In this document: positions 1 to 8,809 of the stretch, in pieces
Layout: the number at the start of each line of letters is the position of its first letter
Numbering within the stretch: position 1 is the stretch's first letter
Source: an uncultured Prevotellaceae bacterium
Lineage (GTDB): Bacteria > Bacteroidota > Bacteroidia > Bacteroidales > Bacteroidaceae
Assembly: GCA_937877605.1 (NCBI GenBank)
Contig: CALFJA010000105.1
Coordinates: forward strand, 1 to 20,353
Direction of reading: 5' to 3'
Length of the DNA stretch: 20,353 bases
The notes under the pieces: generated by a model
The model's input: only the letters and a program-made list of their open reading frames with translations
What the model was told of the DNA's origin: nothing
Databases searched by the model: none
Program-made: the position numbers and the translations under genes

Positions 1-59
1 AGGCTGTGAAAAAACAAAAAAATCTCTTTATTTAATAAGGTATAAGCATTTTTTTTAAT

Positions 60-67
60 TACTTTTG
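60..67 (+). promoter_or_regulatory. Putative -7 promoter element upstream of topA
   Basis: TACTTTTG matches the Bacteroidetes -7 consensus TAnnTTTG and sits 28 bp before the topA start codon. No TTG-type -33 box is evident at the usual 19-21 bp upstream, so only half of the promoter is recognisable. Confidence 0.4.
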
Positions 68-95
68 CCCCCCGAATTTAACTCATTTATACCTT

Positions 96-2432
96 ATGCG
101 TAAAAATCTTGTAATTGTAGAAAGCCCCGCCAAAGCCAAGACCATCGAGCGTTTTCTTGGCAAAGAATATAAAGTCACATCATCCTATGGCCATGTCCGC
201 GACCTGAAGAAGCGCGAAATCAGTATCGACCCGCACACCCTCGAGCCCGACTACGAAATCCCCGACGAGAAGAAAGCCCTCGTGGAAAGCCTCCGCCGCA
301 TGGCAAAGGACTCGGCAAACATCTGGCTCGCCAGCGATGAAGACCGCGAGGGAGAAGCCATCTCCTGGCATCTCTGCGAAGTGCTCGGACTCGATCGCGA
401 ACAAACCAAGCGCATCGTGTTCCACGAAATCACCAAGACGGCCATACTCTCCGCCATCGAACACTCCCGCACCATTGACATGAACCTCGTCAACGCCCAG
501 CAAGCCAGGCGCGTGCTCGACCGCATTGTAGGCTTCAAACTCTCGCCCGTGCTCTGGCGGAAGGTGAAACCCGCACTCTCGGCAGGACGCGTTCAAAGCG
601 TGGCCGTACGGCTCATTGTCGAAAGGGAACGCGAAATACAGCAGTTCAAATCCGACCGCTACTACCGCGTGACAGCCTTGTTCTCCATACCCAACGGCGA
701 CGACAGCAACCAAGTACGCGCTGAACTCAACACCCGCTTCAAGACAGCTGAGGAAGCGCAGCACTTCCTCGAATCGTGCAAAGAGGCTGCCTTCACCGTC
801 AACAGCGTACAGACCAAACCGCAACAACGCGTCCCCGCACCACCGTTCACAACCAGTACGCTCCAGCAGGAAGCAGCACGAAAACTCGGATTCACCGTCA
901 GCCAGACCATGATGATTGCACAGCATCTCTACGAGAGCGGTCTCATCACCTACATGCGTACCGACAGCGTGAACCTGTCCAGCCTCTGCTTGGCTGCCTG
1001 CCACAACGAAATAGCAAATCTCTACGGAGAGGAATACTGCAAGACACGCAAGTACCGCACCCATTCCAAGGGCGCACAGGAGGCACACGAAGCCATCCGT
1101 CCGTCCTACATGAACCGCCACACCATCGACGGCAACACCCAGGAGAAACGCCTCTACGAACTCATCTGGAAGCGCACGCTGGCATGCCAGATGGCCGATG
1201 CCGAGATGGAGAAGACCACCGCCAACATTAGCATTGCACCCGACGAGGACAATCCTTCACAGACACTGCAGGAAATGTTCGTCGCCACGGGCGAGACAGT
1301 CAAGTTCGACGGATTCCTCAAGGTCTACAGAGAGTCTACCGACGACGAAGAAAACACCGAGGACACACACGACATCCTCCCCGAACTGAAGAAGAACATA
1401 CCGCTGCAGAGCAAGGAAATCGTCACCACGGAGCGCTTCCTGCAGCCACCCCTGCGATACACCGAGGCCAGCCTCGTCAAGAAAATGGAGGAACTCGGAA
1501 TAGGGCGCCCCTCCACCTATGCCCCCACCATCAGCACCATACAGCAACGCGACTATGTAATCAAGGGCGACGACAAGGGCACAGAGCACACCTATACCAT
1601 CACCACCCTGAAAAACAAGAAGATTTCCACACGCACCAAGAAGGAAATCGTGGGCAAGGAGAAGGGAAAACTCATCCCCACCGACATTGGGCTCGTTGTC
1701 AACGACTTCCTCATGGAGCACTTCCCCACCATCATGGACTATAATTTCACCGCCAAGGTGGAAGAGGAATTCGACAAGATAGCCGACGGAAAGACTTCGT
1801 GGCTCAAGATGATGCAACGCTTCGACAAGGACTTCGAACCCACCGTCGACCGCGTCATGAGCGAGCGTACAGAGCACAAGGCCGGTGAACGCGAGATAGG
1901 CACCGACCCCGTCAGCGGCAAACCCGTCTTTGTCAAGATAGGACGGTTCGGCCCCGTGGCACAGATTGGAAATGCCACCGACAGCGAGAAACCGCGATTC
2001 GCACAACTGCCCAGCGACAAGAGCATAGATCTTATCACCCTTGAAGAGGCCCTTGAACTCTTCAAACTCCCACGAGTCTTGGGAGAATACGAAGGCAAGT
2101 CCGTGGTCATCGGCACCGGACGCTTCGGACCCTATGTGCAGCACAACAAGCAATACATCTCCCTTCCCAAGGAGGAAGACCCCATGGCCGTCACACTCGA
2201 AACCGCCGTGCAACTCATCGAGGAACGACGACAGGAACAGCAGCAGCGCCACCTACGCACCTTCAGCGAAGAGAAGGGGCTGGAAATCATGAACGGACAG
2301 TTCGGGCCATACATTGCCTACAAGGGCACCAACTACCGACTGCCGAAGAAATACCACTCGAAGATACAGGCACTCACCTACGAGGAGTGCAAGCAAATCA
2401 TCCAGGAAGCCATCGACAAGAAAAAGAAATAG
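96..2432 (+). CDS. topA: DNA topoisomerase I (type IA)
   Basis: This 778-residue enzyme relaxes negatively supercoiled DNA by cutting one strand through a 5'-phosphotyrosine link and passing the other strand. The N-terminus carries the Toprim domain, with LVIVESPAKAKT at residues 5-16 and the acidic DEDREGE motif at 81-87. The catalytic tyrosine is Y286 in GLITYMRTDS. The C-terminal part has at least three topoisomerase C-terminal repeats with the pattern GxFGPY/V, at about residues 615, 675 and 740. I see no four-cysteine zinc finger, so DNA contact at the C-terminus probably depends on these repeats. The ATG at 96 gives the full Toprim start. It is the first gene of a tight + strand run, with aroK starting 4 bp after the stop. 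The assignment is secure. Confidence 0.97.
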   Translation: MRKNLVIVESPAKAKTIERFLGKEYKVTSSYGHVRDLKKREISIDPHTLEPDYEIPDEKKALVESLRRMAKDSANIWLASDEDREGEAISWHLCEVLGLDREQTKRIVFHEITKTAILSAIEHSRTIDMNLVNAQQARRVLDRIVGFKLSPVLWRKVKPALSAGRVQSVAVRLIVEREREIQQFKSDRYYRVTALFSIPNGDDSNQVRAELNTRFKTAEEAQHFLESCKEAAFTVNSVQTKPQQRVPAPPFTTSTLQQEAARKLGFTVSQTMMIAQHLYESGLITYMRTDSVNLSSLCLAACHNEIANLYGEEYCKTRKYRTHSKGAQEAHEAIRPSYMNRHTIDGNTQEKRLYELIWKRTLACQMADAEMEKTTANISIAPDEDNPSQTLQEMFVATGETVKFDGFLKVYRESTDDEENTEDTHDILPELKKNIPLQSKEIVTTERFLQPPLRYTEASLVKKMEELGIGRPSTYAPTISTIQQRDYVIKGDDKGTEHTYTITTLKNKKISTRTKKEIVGKEKGKLIPTDIGLVVNDFLMEHFPTIMDYNFTAKVEEEFDKIADGKTSWLKMMQRFDKDFEPTVDRVMSERTEHKAGEREIGTDPVSGKPVFVKIGRFGPVAQIGNATDSEKPRFAQLPSDKSIDLITLEEALELFKLPRVLGEYEGKSVVIGTGRFGPYVQHNKQYISLPKEEDPMAVTLETAVQLIEERRQEQQQRHLRTFSEEKGLEIMNGQFGPYIAYKGTNYRLPKKYHSKIQALTYEECKQIIQEAIDKKKK

Positions 2433-2436
2433 GCCC

Positions 2437-2976
2437 ATGCGCATCATCCTCATCGGATATATGGGAGCCGGTAAGACCACCGTCGGACGCGCACTTGCCA
2501 AAGCACTGCTATTGCCTTTCTACGACCTCGACTGGTACATCGCCTCCCGTCACCACAAAAACGCCGAGGTGCTCTTCCCCGAAATCGGCGAAGAAGCCTT
2601 CCGGCGGATTGAGCACAGCCTGCTTCACGAAGTGGCCGAGTTCGACGATGTGGTACTCAGTTGCGGCGGAGGCACCCCCTGCTTCTTCGACAACATGGAC
2701 TACATCAACCGGCAGGGCGTTTCCATCTACCTCCGCGCATCGGTCGATGTGCTCTGCCAACACCTGAAGATGGCACGCGTGCAGCGCCCCCTGCTTGCAG
2801 GGAAGACCGACGAGGAGGTGCGCCGGTACATCACCGCCCACCTACAGGAGCGCGAACCCTTCTACCTCAAGGCACACCACACCGTCGACATCTCACTGCT
2901 CGACACCCACCGCCGCATCGACCAGACCATACAGCAAATCATCCACCTAATTGATAACCCTCCATCCAAAGCATAA
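2437..2976 (+). CDS. aroK: Shikimate kinase
   Basis: This 179-residue cytoplasmic kinase phosphorylates the 3-hydroxyl of shikimate with ATP, in the common pathway to aromatic amino acids. Visible motifs are the P-loop GYMGAGKTT near the N-terminus, the shikimate-binding FYDLDWYI segment, GEEAFRRIE with the substrate-contacting arginine, the glycine-rich SCGGGTP, and RPLLAG in the lid region. The reading frame stays open further upstream inside topA. The ATG at 2437 is preferred because it puts MRIILIGYMG directly before the P-loop, as in the family, and gives a normal length. It starts 4 bp after the topA stop and ends 3 bp before speA, so the three genes are probably co-transcribed. Confidence 0.95.
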   Translation: MRIILIGYMGAGKTTVGRALAKALLLPFYDLDWYIASRHHKNAEVLFPEIGEEAFRRIEHSLLHEVAEFDDVVLSCGGGTPCFFDNMDYINRQGVSIYLRASVDVLCQHLKMARVQRPLLAGKTDEEVRRYITAHLQEREPFYLKAHHTVDISLLDTHRRIDQTIQQIIHLIDNPPSKA

Positions 2977-2979
2977 GCA

Positions 2980-4872
2980 ATGAAAAAGTGGACCATTGAA
3001 GACTCCAGGGAACTCTACAACATCAAGGGCTGGGGCACCTCCTATTTCGACATCAACGAACAGGGAAATGTCTATGTGACCCCCTGCAAGGACAAGACAC
3101 AGATAGACCTACGGGAAGTCATCGACGAACTCGCACTCCGCGACATCACGCCCCCCGTGCTGCTGCGCTTTCCCGACATCCTCAACAACCGTATCGAGAA
3201 GACCGCGTCATGCTTCAAGAAGGCAAAGGAAGAATACGGCTACAAGGGCGAGAACTTCATCATCTATCCCATCAAGGTCAACCAAATGCAGCCCGTGGTA
3301 GAAGAAATCATCTCACACGGACGCAAGTTCAACCTCGGACTTGAGGTGGGTTCCAAGCCTGAACTCCATGCCGTCATCGCACTCCAGTGCCAGAGCGACT
3401 CGCTCATCATCTGCAACGGCTACAAGGATCAGGACTATATCGAGCTGGCACTCCTCGCACAGAAGATGGGAAAGCGCATCTTCATCGTCGTAGAGAAGCT
3501 CAATGAACTCGACCTCATTGCCCGCGCCGCCAAGAAACTCAATGTGACGCCCCTGCTGGGCATCCGCATCAAACTCGCGGCCAGCGGCAGCGGCAGGTGG
3601 GAAGAGAGCGGCGGCGATGCTTCCAAGTTCGGACTGACCAGCTCCGAGCTGCTCCAGGCACTCAACATCCTCGACGAGAAAGGACTGCACGACTCACTGC
3701 GGCTCATCCACTTCCACATAGGCAGCCAGATAACCAAGATCCGCCGCATACAGACCGCCCTCCGCGAGGCGGCACAGTTCTATGTGCAACTGCACAAGAT
3801 GGGCTATAATGTCGACTTCGTCGATTGCGGAGGCGGACTCGGTGTCGACTACGACGGCACACGGTCATCCAGCAGCGAGAGTTCCGTCAACTACTCCATA
3901 CAGGAATATGTAAACGACTGCGTCTACCAGTTTGTCGACGCCGCCGACAAGAACGGCATCGAACATCCCAACCTCATCACCGAGAGCGGACGCTCCCTTA
4001 CCGCACACCACAGCGTGCTCGTCATCGATGTGCTCGAAACGGCCACCCTGCCTGAGATGCCCGAGGAATTCGAGGCAAAGGAAACCGACCATCAACTCGT
4101 GCGCGACCTCTACGACATCTGGGACAACCTCAACCAGCGCAGCATGATGGAGAACTGGCACGATGCCGAACAGATACGCGAAGAGGCACTCGACCTCTTC
4201 TCCCACGGACTCATCGACCTCAAGACCCGCGCCGAGATAGAAAGTATGTTCTGGAGCATCTGCCGCGAGGTTCACAGTCTGGCAAAGACCATGAAACATG
4301 TCCCGGAAGAATTGCGCGGGCTGGAAAAACTCCTGGCCGACAAATACTTCCTCAACTTCTCGCTCTTCCAGTCTCTCCCCGACAGTTGGGCCATCGACCA
4401 ACTCTTCCCCATCATGCCCATACAACGCCTCGATGAGCGTCCCACCCGCAACGCAACCCTGCAGGACATCACCTGCGACAGCGACGGAAAAATAGCCAAC
4501 TTCGTCACCAACCAACACATCAGCCATGTGCTGCCGGTGCACCGACTGCGGAAGAACGACCCCTACTACATCGGTGTGTTCCTCGTGGGAGCCTATCAGG
4601 AAATCCTGGGCGACATGCATAACCTCTTCGGCGACACCAACGCAGCACACATCACCGTCAAGGACGGGCATTACCACATCGACCAAATATTCGACGGCGA
4701 AACCGTGGAAGAAGTGCTCGACTATGTGCAGTACAACCCGAAGAAACTCATGCGTCAGCTCGAAATCTGGGTGAACAAAAGCTATAAACAGGGGAAAATC
4801 ACCCTCGACGAGGGCAAGGAATTCCTCAACAACTACCGTTCGGGGCTCTACGGCTACACCTATCTCGAGTAA
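2980..4872 (+). CDS. speA: Biosynthetic arginine decarboxylase
   Basis: This 630-residue PLP enzyme converts arginine to agmatine and CO2, the first step of the agmatine route to putrescine and other polyamines. The PLP-binding lysine is K99 in IYPIKVNQMQP. Further alanine-racemase-fold signatures are GLEVGSKPEL, HFHIGSQ, the glycine-rich phosphate loop DCGGGLGVDYDG and TESGRSLTAHH. The length and the long C-terminal part fit the SpeA family and are too large for the diaminopimelate or ornithine decarboxylases of the same fold. The ATG lies 3 bp after the aroK stop. The coding sequence is rich in G/C third positions, like its upstream neighbours and unlike everything after 6087. Confidence 0.95.
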   Translation: MKKWTIEDSRELYNIKGWGTSYFDINEQGNVYVTPCKDKTQIDLREVIDELALRDITPPVLLRFPDILNNRIEKTASCFKKAKEEYGYKGENFIIYPIKVNQMQPVVEEIISHGRKFNLGLEVGSKPELHAVIALQCQSDSLIICNGYKDQDYIELALLAQKMGKRIFIVVEKLNELDLIARAAKKLNVTPLLGIRIKLAASGSGRWEESGGDASKFGLTSSELLQALNILDEKGLHDSLRLIHFHIGSQITKIRRIQTALREAAQFYVQLHKMGYNVDFVDCGGGLGVDYDGTRSSSSESSVNYSIQEYVNDCVYQFVDAADKNGIEHPNLITESGRSLTAHHSVLVIDVLETATLPEMPEEFEAKETDHQLVRDLYDIWDNLNQRSMMENWHDAEQIREEALDLFSHGLIDLKTRAEIESMFWSICREVHSLAKTMKHVPEELRGLEKLLADKYFLNFSLFQSLPDSWAIDQLFPIMPIQRLDERPTRNATLQDITCDSDGKIANFVTNQHISHVLPVHRLRKNDPYYIGVFLVGAYQEILGDMHNLFGDTNAAHITVKDGHYHIDQIFDGETVEEVLDYVQYNPKKLMRQLEIWVNKSYKQGKITLDEGKEFLNNYRSGLYGYTYLE

Positions 4873-4901
4873 ATTAATCGAAAAAAACGCACACTCTCTG
4901 T

Positions 4902-4924
4902 AACTTTCCCAAGCGTCAATCGTC
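4902..4924 (+). promoter_or_regulatory. Possible ECF-type promoter of the sigma factor gene
   Basis: AAC at 4902-4904 and CGTC at 4921-4924 are separated by 16 bp, the arrangement typical of -35/-10 pairs read by ECF sigma factors. The sigma gene starts 19 bp downstream, so autoregulation would be natural. The motifs are short, and an ordinary TAnnTTTG element could have been missed. Confidence 0.3.
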
Positions 4925-4942
4925 ATTTATTTTAGAGACAAG

Positions 4943-5458
4943 ATGAAAAACATCAGTTTCCGAAACGATGTCCTTCCCCTGAAAGACGAACTCTTCAGGC
5001 TCGCTCTCCACATCACACTCAACCGTGAGGAAGCCGAAGACATCGTACAGGACACCCTGATGAAGGTCTGGAACCGACGAGACGCCTGGGACAGCATAGA
5101 CAGCATTAAAGCATTCAGTCTCACAGTCTGCAGGAATCTCTCGCTCGACCACCTCAAACGGCGCGAAAGGCAAAACATTAGCCTCGACGAAACAACACCG
5201 GCCGAGTCAGGCCCCTCGTCAAGTCCCTACGAGCAAATGCTCCTGAAAGACCGAGTAAGAATCGTTAGATTGCTCATTGACAGCCTGCCTGAGAAACAAC
5301 GCACCTGCATTCAACAGCGCGACATCGAGGGGAAAACCTACAAGGAAATCGCACAGTTCATGCAAATCAGCGAAGAACAGGTAAAAGTGAACATCTTCCG
5401 TGCACGACAGGCCATCAGAAACAAAATGAACAACATCGAGAACAATGAACACGCTTGA
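4943..5458 (+). CDS. RNA polymerase ECF-type sigma-70 factor
   Basis: This 171-residue protein directs RNA polymerase to a set of promoters that cannot be told from sequence. Region 2 covers about residues 8-70, with the conserved EEAEDIVQDTLMKVW stretch and the -10-contacting helix near SIKAFSLTVCRNLSLDHLKR. Region 4 covers about residues 110-165, with LPEKQRTC followed by the helix-turn-helix YKEIAQFMQISEEQVKVNIF. Regions 1 and 3 are absent, which defines the ECF group. The next gene starts inside its 3' end, with a 14-bp overlap, and encodes a single-pass membrane protein. This is the usual sigma/anti-sigma layout. Confidence 0.92.
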   Translation: MKNISFRNDVLPLKDELFRLALHITLNREEAEDIVQDTLMKVWNRRDAWDSIDSIKAFSLTVCRNLSLDHLKRRERQNISLDETTPAESGPSSSPYEQMLLKDRVRIVRLLIDSLPEKQRTCIQQRDIEGKTYKEIAQFMQISEEQVKVNIFRARQAIRNKMNNIENNEHA

Positions 5459-5927
5459 CATCAGACAACTGCTGGACCGCTACTTCCAAGGCGACACCAA
5501 CCTGGAAGAGGAAGCACTGCTGCGCGGCTACTTCACCGGCAACAGCATCGACCCGCAACTCATGGCCTACAAGCCGTGGTTCGACTATTGTCTGGAAGAA
5601 CAGCAGACCACCCTCGGCAGCGACTTCGACCAGCGCATGCTCCAACTCGCCGGACAACAGCCCAGCACCAAGGCACGCACCATCAGTCTCCACTCGCGCC
5701 TCATGCCTCTCTTTAAGGCAGCAGCCGTGGTCATCTTCGTTCTCCTGCTGGGCAACTCACTCCAAACCGTTGTCGCTCCCAAAGACACTCCCACAGCCTC
5801 CGCCACAACAGAGACGACCACCACAGGCATCAATGTGGCACGCAACGACTCGGCCGTAATCGACTCCATGAAGCAGAGCAAGGCAGCCCTGCCCGTCGAG
5901 CAGGAAATGAGCATCCCCATTGAATGA
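5445..5927 (+). CDS. Small single-pass membrane protein, putative anti-sigma partner
   Basis: The protein has 160 residues. A soluble N-terminal part (about 1-87), rich in acidic and aromatic residues and starting with the pattern IRQLLDRYFQGDTNLEEE, precedes one hydrophobic segment at about residues 88-110. A short Thr/Ala-rich tail follows, presumably on the far side of the membrane. The N-terminal 'xLLxRYFxGxTxxEEExxLRxYF' pattern is common in Bacteroidetes proteins encoded beside ECF sigma factors. The gene overlaps the sigma gene by 14 bp, so translation is likely coupled. Anti-sigma function is inferred from topology and position. I see no ZAS zinc motif (HxxxCxxC) and no FecR domain. 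Confidence 0.75.
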   Translation: MNTLDIRQLLDRYFQGDTNLEEEALLRGYFTGNSIDPQLMAYKPWFDYCLEEQQTTLGSDFDQRMLQLAGQQPSTKARTISLHSRLMPLFKAAAVVIFVLLLGNSLQTVVAPKDTPTASATTETTTTGINVARNDSAVIDSMKQSKAALPVEQEMSIPIE

Positions 5928-6021
5928 GACAAATTTTCATTGCTTTAATCTAAATAATCATTAACCAACGAGGCTGTGAAGTCTCACCGCAAAACAACAC
6001 AATCACTCTTAATGATACAAG

Positions 6022-6054
6022 AAGAGGAATCCGCGACGGAATTCCTCTTTTTTT
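6022..6054 (+). terminator. Intrinsic terminator after the sigma/membrane-protein operon
   Basis: Arms AAGAGGAAT (6022-6030) and ATTCCTCTT (6041-6049) are perfect complements. The stem extends inward by CCG/CGG around a CGA loop, with one bulged A. Seven Ts (6048-6054) follow. This is a standard rho-independent terminator for + strand transcription and marks the end of the core block. An 8-bp inverted pair nearby (5956-5964 with 6009-6016) has no evident role. Confidence 0.85.
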
Positions 6055-6086
6055 GTTTCAGCCATGTGCTTTATCGCCTACTCAAA

Positions 6087-7079
6087 CTAGTTCCCTTTAA
6101 AAACTATATTCCTGTGATATTCTAAATATCTTGCACGCTCCTCGTTTATAGGAAGGAACTGAAATAATTGATTGTCTTGTATGCCTATACGATCTTTAAC
6201 TTGCCGTGAAAGCCAATTTGAAATAATCACATGCTTGTTATCATTAAATGTGATATAACCTCTATCAAATAGTTTGTCGTAGAGAGGCGATAATATAAAT
6301 CCATTATTGGGGTCTACACGCTCAACAGAATCCGACACGGCCCAAGGTTTAATATGGCTGGCAATTAGTAAAGAATCTTCGTTTATCATTGTAATGGGGC
6401 AAAAAGGGCATTCCTCTAATAATTTCCTTCGATATTCATCCTGCCCCTCACGCCCACGACTGCCACTATCCCTTGCCCCATGGGGCACTTCACGCACTCC
6501 CCAAAAGGATTCTTCACTTCTAATTCTTCCATAATTTTCAATGTATGCTTTCCGTTTTTCAATTTCCTCAAAATCCGCAAACAATTTCAAATAAAAAATA
6601 GAATGCCCATTATATTCGAGACGCATTGCGGAGATATACGATACAAGTGGCAGAGAAATCTCGCGTATCAACCTATAAATTTTATCAGAAGAATTAACAT
6701 ACCCTCGAGATCCGGAGATTTGCGATTGTTCACTGATGGCAAAATCAATAATGCCTTCAGGCAGGTTGTCTATTTTCTCCATTCGCTCATACCACAAATC
6801 ACGCATATTCTCTTTGCCACGATAATCTTGCGATGGATCCATATACTCTGCTTTTATGGCATTCATATAGGCTTGCAAATCCTTACGGAGGACAAAACAA
6901 ATAACAGTAAAGCCTATCTCGCCAAAGAACGCTTCCATTTTTTCTCGTGATCCCACATAGAGTTTGGCTTCACCATTCCCATCTCCTAGTTTGTTCTTTG
7001 GCATTACCCAACTATCTGCTACTGTAATAGGGCTATCGAATGTCTCATTAAAAGTAAAATGCTCACCTGCTATAATCAT
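6087..7079 (-). CDS. HNH endonuclease, probable Type II restriction enzyme
   Basis: This 330-residue protein has a C-terminal HNH nuclease of the HNH_2 type. A Cys pair C224/C227 (CPFC) is followed by LIASHIKPWA (H242), then DPNNGFILSPLYDKLFDRG at about 256-274 with the conserved Asn and Asp/Phe positions. The first 200 residues show no motif I recognise and probably carry target recognition. The start ATG overlaps the methyltransferase stop as ATGA, with GGAG 8 bp upstream, so the two are translationally coupled. A nuclease directly linked to a cytosine methyltransferase is best read as its cognate restriction enzyme, and the order (methylase first) protects the host. The recognition sequence cannot be deduced. 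Codon use is A/T-rich compared with topA-speA. Confidence 0.85.
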   Translation of the reverse strand: MIIAGEHFTFNETFDSPITVADSWVMPKNKLGDGNGEAKLYVGSREKMEAFFGEIGFTVICFVLRKDLQAYMNAIKAEYMDPSQDYRGKENMRDLWYERMEKIDNLPEGIIDFAISEQSQISGSRGYVNSSDKIYRLIREISLPLVSYISAMRLEYNGHSIFYLKLFADFEEIEKRKAYIENYGRIRSEESFWGVREVPHGARDSGSRGREGQDEYRRKLLEECPFCPITMINEDSLLIASHIKPWAVSDSVERVDPNNGFILSPLYDKLFDRGYITFNDNKHVIISNWLSRQVKDRIGIQDNQLFQFLPINEERARYLEYHRNIVFKGN

Positions 7080-8380
7080 AGAGAAACTCCATATTTAGTT
7101 ATATCCATTTGTTTCAAAATTGCTATTAACACATCAACGACAATACTGTTGCCGGCTTGTTGATACATTGATGTATCTGACACAACTATCTTGAATGCAT
7201 CCTTAAAACCCATCAGACGGAGACATTCTCTTGGTGTTAATTTGCGAATCCTACCCTTGTGAGTTACATAGTTGTCCACCCCTGCACGATGCATTTTATG
7301 CATGGAATGCAAAAGAGGCCGAGCAATGTCGAGGTCTGTTTCCGTCGAAGTCTTGAATTTTTTAGTACCTCCAGCCAAGACATAAAGAGCAACTTTGTCC
7401 GACAGATAATATTTCTCCTCAACATCTCGCACATCGAAAATAAATTCATCAAAGGCCTCGTCTGTTGGAGTCAGTTCTGAATCAGGATGATAGACGAAAT
7501 CACCATGCCAATTAAATTGCTGATTCCGCTTTTGGCAGAGTTGTATTTCGCCATTTATCTGTGTATAAAATTTTTCTCTGTTTTTATGGCTGGTAACAAA
7601 CTTTACACCTTTTTCCTTGAGAAAATACTTCGTTTCTATGTAGTCCTCCAAGAAGTCATACATTTTGTACTCTAATTCTATTGGAGCAGGAAACTCAAAC
7701 TTTGTCTTTCTCTTAAAACCTAGACAATACACACGCTCTCTATGCTGTGGAATACCATAGTCACAACTATTAAGGACACGAAATTTCACATCGTATCCTA
7801 ATTCTACGAAAATGTCGTGCATAACATGCCATGTTCGCCCTTTATCATGGCTTAACAATCCTCTGACATTTTCAAACAAAAACACTTTTGGCTGTGTTTC
7901 TTTTACTACTCGAGCAAACTCATAGAACAATGTTCCTCGCGCATCTTCAAAACCCAGTCGATGGCCCACCATTGAAAATGCCTGGCAAGGGGCGCCTCCT
8001 ATTATAAAATCCACTTGCCCTTTATACTGGCTAGCATCAAAATCACGAATGTCTGTAAACCAGTCTTCTTCATCTATTCTATAATTGGCGAAATAGCTCT
8101 GCTTGCATTTTTTGTCAATATCGCCAGCGAACACAATCTGGTGCTTCAATCCTAACCGTTGAAAGGCATGTTCGATAGCACCGATTCCACTGAAAAGTGT
8201 TCCTATTCTAACAGTTTTTTCAGGGCACGAAAAAACAAGATCCTTCCAAGAAGTGCCTTTTGCTAATTCCGTTTGAGGAATTGGTTTCGTTTTTAATTTT
8301 TCTACTCGCCGTTTAACAAGCTTTTTTACTTTCGAAATCTTATCAGATTCTTCTCTTATCTCTTTCTTGACAGTTGCCAT
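7076..8380 (-). CDS. DNA (cytosine-5-)-methyltransferase
   Basis: This 434-residue enzyme transfers methyl from S-adenosylmethionine to C5 of cytosine within a specific site. All main motifs are present, numbered from the ATG at 8380: motif I TLFSGIG (about 61-67), motif IV GGAPCQAFS with nucleophile C132, motif VI FENV (about 169-172), motif VIII QHRERV (212-217), motif IX RKLTPRE (379-385) and motif X QQAGNS (about 407-412). A target-recognition region of some 160 residues lies between VIII and IX. The first 60 residues form a Lys-rich N-terminal extension before motif I. A TTG six codons upstream could also initiate, but the ATG at 8380 has a near-perfect Shine-Dalgarno just before it. The partner nuclease gene follows with ATGA overlap. 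Confidence 0.95.
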   Translation of the reverse strand: MATVKKEIREESDKISKVKKLVKRRVEKLKTKPIPQTELAKGTSWKDLVFSCPEKTVRIGTLFSGIGAIEHAFQRLGLKHQIVFAGDIDKKCKQSYFANYRIDEEDWFTDIRDFDASQYKGQVDFIIGGAPCQAFSMVGHRLGFEDARGTLFYEFARVVKETQPKVFLFENVRGLLSHDKGRTWHVMHDIFVELGYDVKFRVLNSCDYGIPQHRERVYCLGFKRKTKFEFPAPIELEYKMYDFLEDYIETKYFLKEKGVKFVTSHKNREKFYTQINGEIQLCQKRNQQFNWHGDFVYHPDSELTPTDEAFDEFIFDVRDVEEKYYLSDKVALYVLAGGTKKFKTSTETDLDIARPLLHSMHKMHRAGVDNYVTHKGRIRKLTPRECLRLMGFKDAFKIVVSDTSMYQQAGNSIVVDVLIAILKQMDITKYGVSL

Positions 8381-8383
8381 AAC

Positions 8384-8391
8384 ACCTCCTT
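8384..8391 (-). promoter_or_regulatory. Strong Shine-Dalgarno sequence deciding the methyltransferase start
   Basis: AAGGAGGT lies 3 bp before the ATG at 8380 (- strand). Bacteroidales genes seldom carry such a full anti-16S match, so it is notable here. It supports the ATG over the upstream TTG at 8398. The spacing is short. Confidence 0.65.
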
Positions 8392-8399
8392 CAGGCAAT

Positions 8400-8428
8400 A
8401 AAAAGCCCTCTCTTCGTTTCGAAAAGGG
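8400..8428 (-). terminator. Terminator-like hairpin just upstream of the methyltransferase
   Basis: Read on the - strand, CCCTTTTCG pairs with CGAAGAGAGGG around an AAA loop (one G-T pair and a 2-nt bulge), and the hairpin is followed after one C by five Ts (8404-8400). It lies between the long leader and the ribosome binding site, with no gene ending just before it. This is where a transcription attenuator would be. Confidence 0.5.
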
Positions 8429-8662
8429 AGCGTGGAAGAGATTGAGAGAAGCAAGGCTTAGGACGGCCTACATCAGACAACAATCGTACAGTCCACGCCC
8501 TTATGAGCGTAAACGTCCATTGCCTTGTCTGACTGATGTGTTCCCAGAGGTCCTAATTCTGCTTCTTCTGCCTATTCAAGGATGTCAAAAACTCTGTTTT
8601 TCCTTATTCGTTATTATTCGTTTATGTACTCTTTAAATAGAGAGTTGTCGCAAACACCTTGT

Positions 8663-8732
8663 GCGAACGGGTTATTAACTACATCGTTAACTACAAATTA
8701 AAAAACGCGGGTGCTTACATCTGCCCGTTCGC
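8663..8732. repeat. Perfect 9-bp inverted repeat
   Basis: GCGAACGGG (8663-8671) and CCCGTTCGC (8724-8732) are exact complements separated by 52 bp. Between them TTAACTAC occurs twice in direct orientation. The pair could close a large stem-loop in a leader transcript. Confidence 0.55.
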
Positions 8733-8809
8733 TTTCCGAGGCTTACCACGGCCTTGCTAATAAACAGACAGAGAAACACCCACGCAAATGAATATAGTAC
8801 ACCCGTAAA

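Noticed and set aside
1..10. AGGCTGTGAA at 1-10 and again at 5971-5980
   Set aside because: A 10-bp match without extended homology is weak evidence for an attachment site or repeat. The flanking sequences differ.
180..1121. Long - strand open frame (313 codons) opposite topA, with another at 1257-2252
   Set aside because: These are antisense shadows of a G/C-rich coding sequence. They have no recognisable domain and lie fully inside the secure topA gene.
3865..4926. Long - strand open frame (353 codons) opposite speA
   Set aside because: This is a mirror of speA codon bias. It has no family resemblance and would collide with the sigma promoter region.
6480..6950. A 156-codon + strand frame inside the HNH gene
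   Set aside because: It is an antisense shadow, and the HNH gene has clear motifs.
8367..8636. An 89-codon + strand frame across the methyltransferase start
   Set aside because: It begins inside the methyltransferase and covers the terminator-like hairpin. Its composition is not protein-like.
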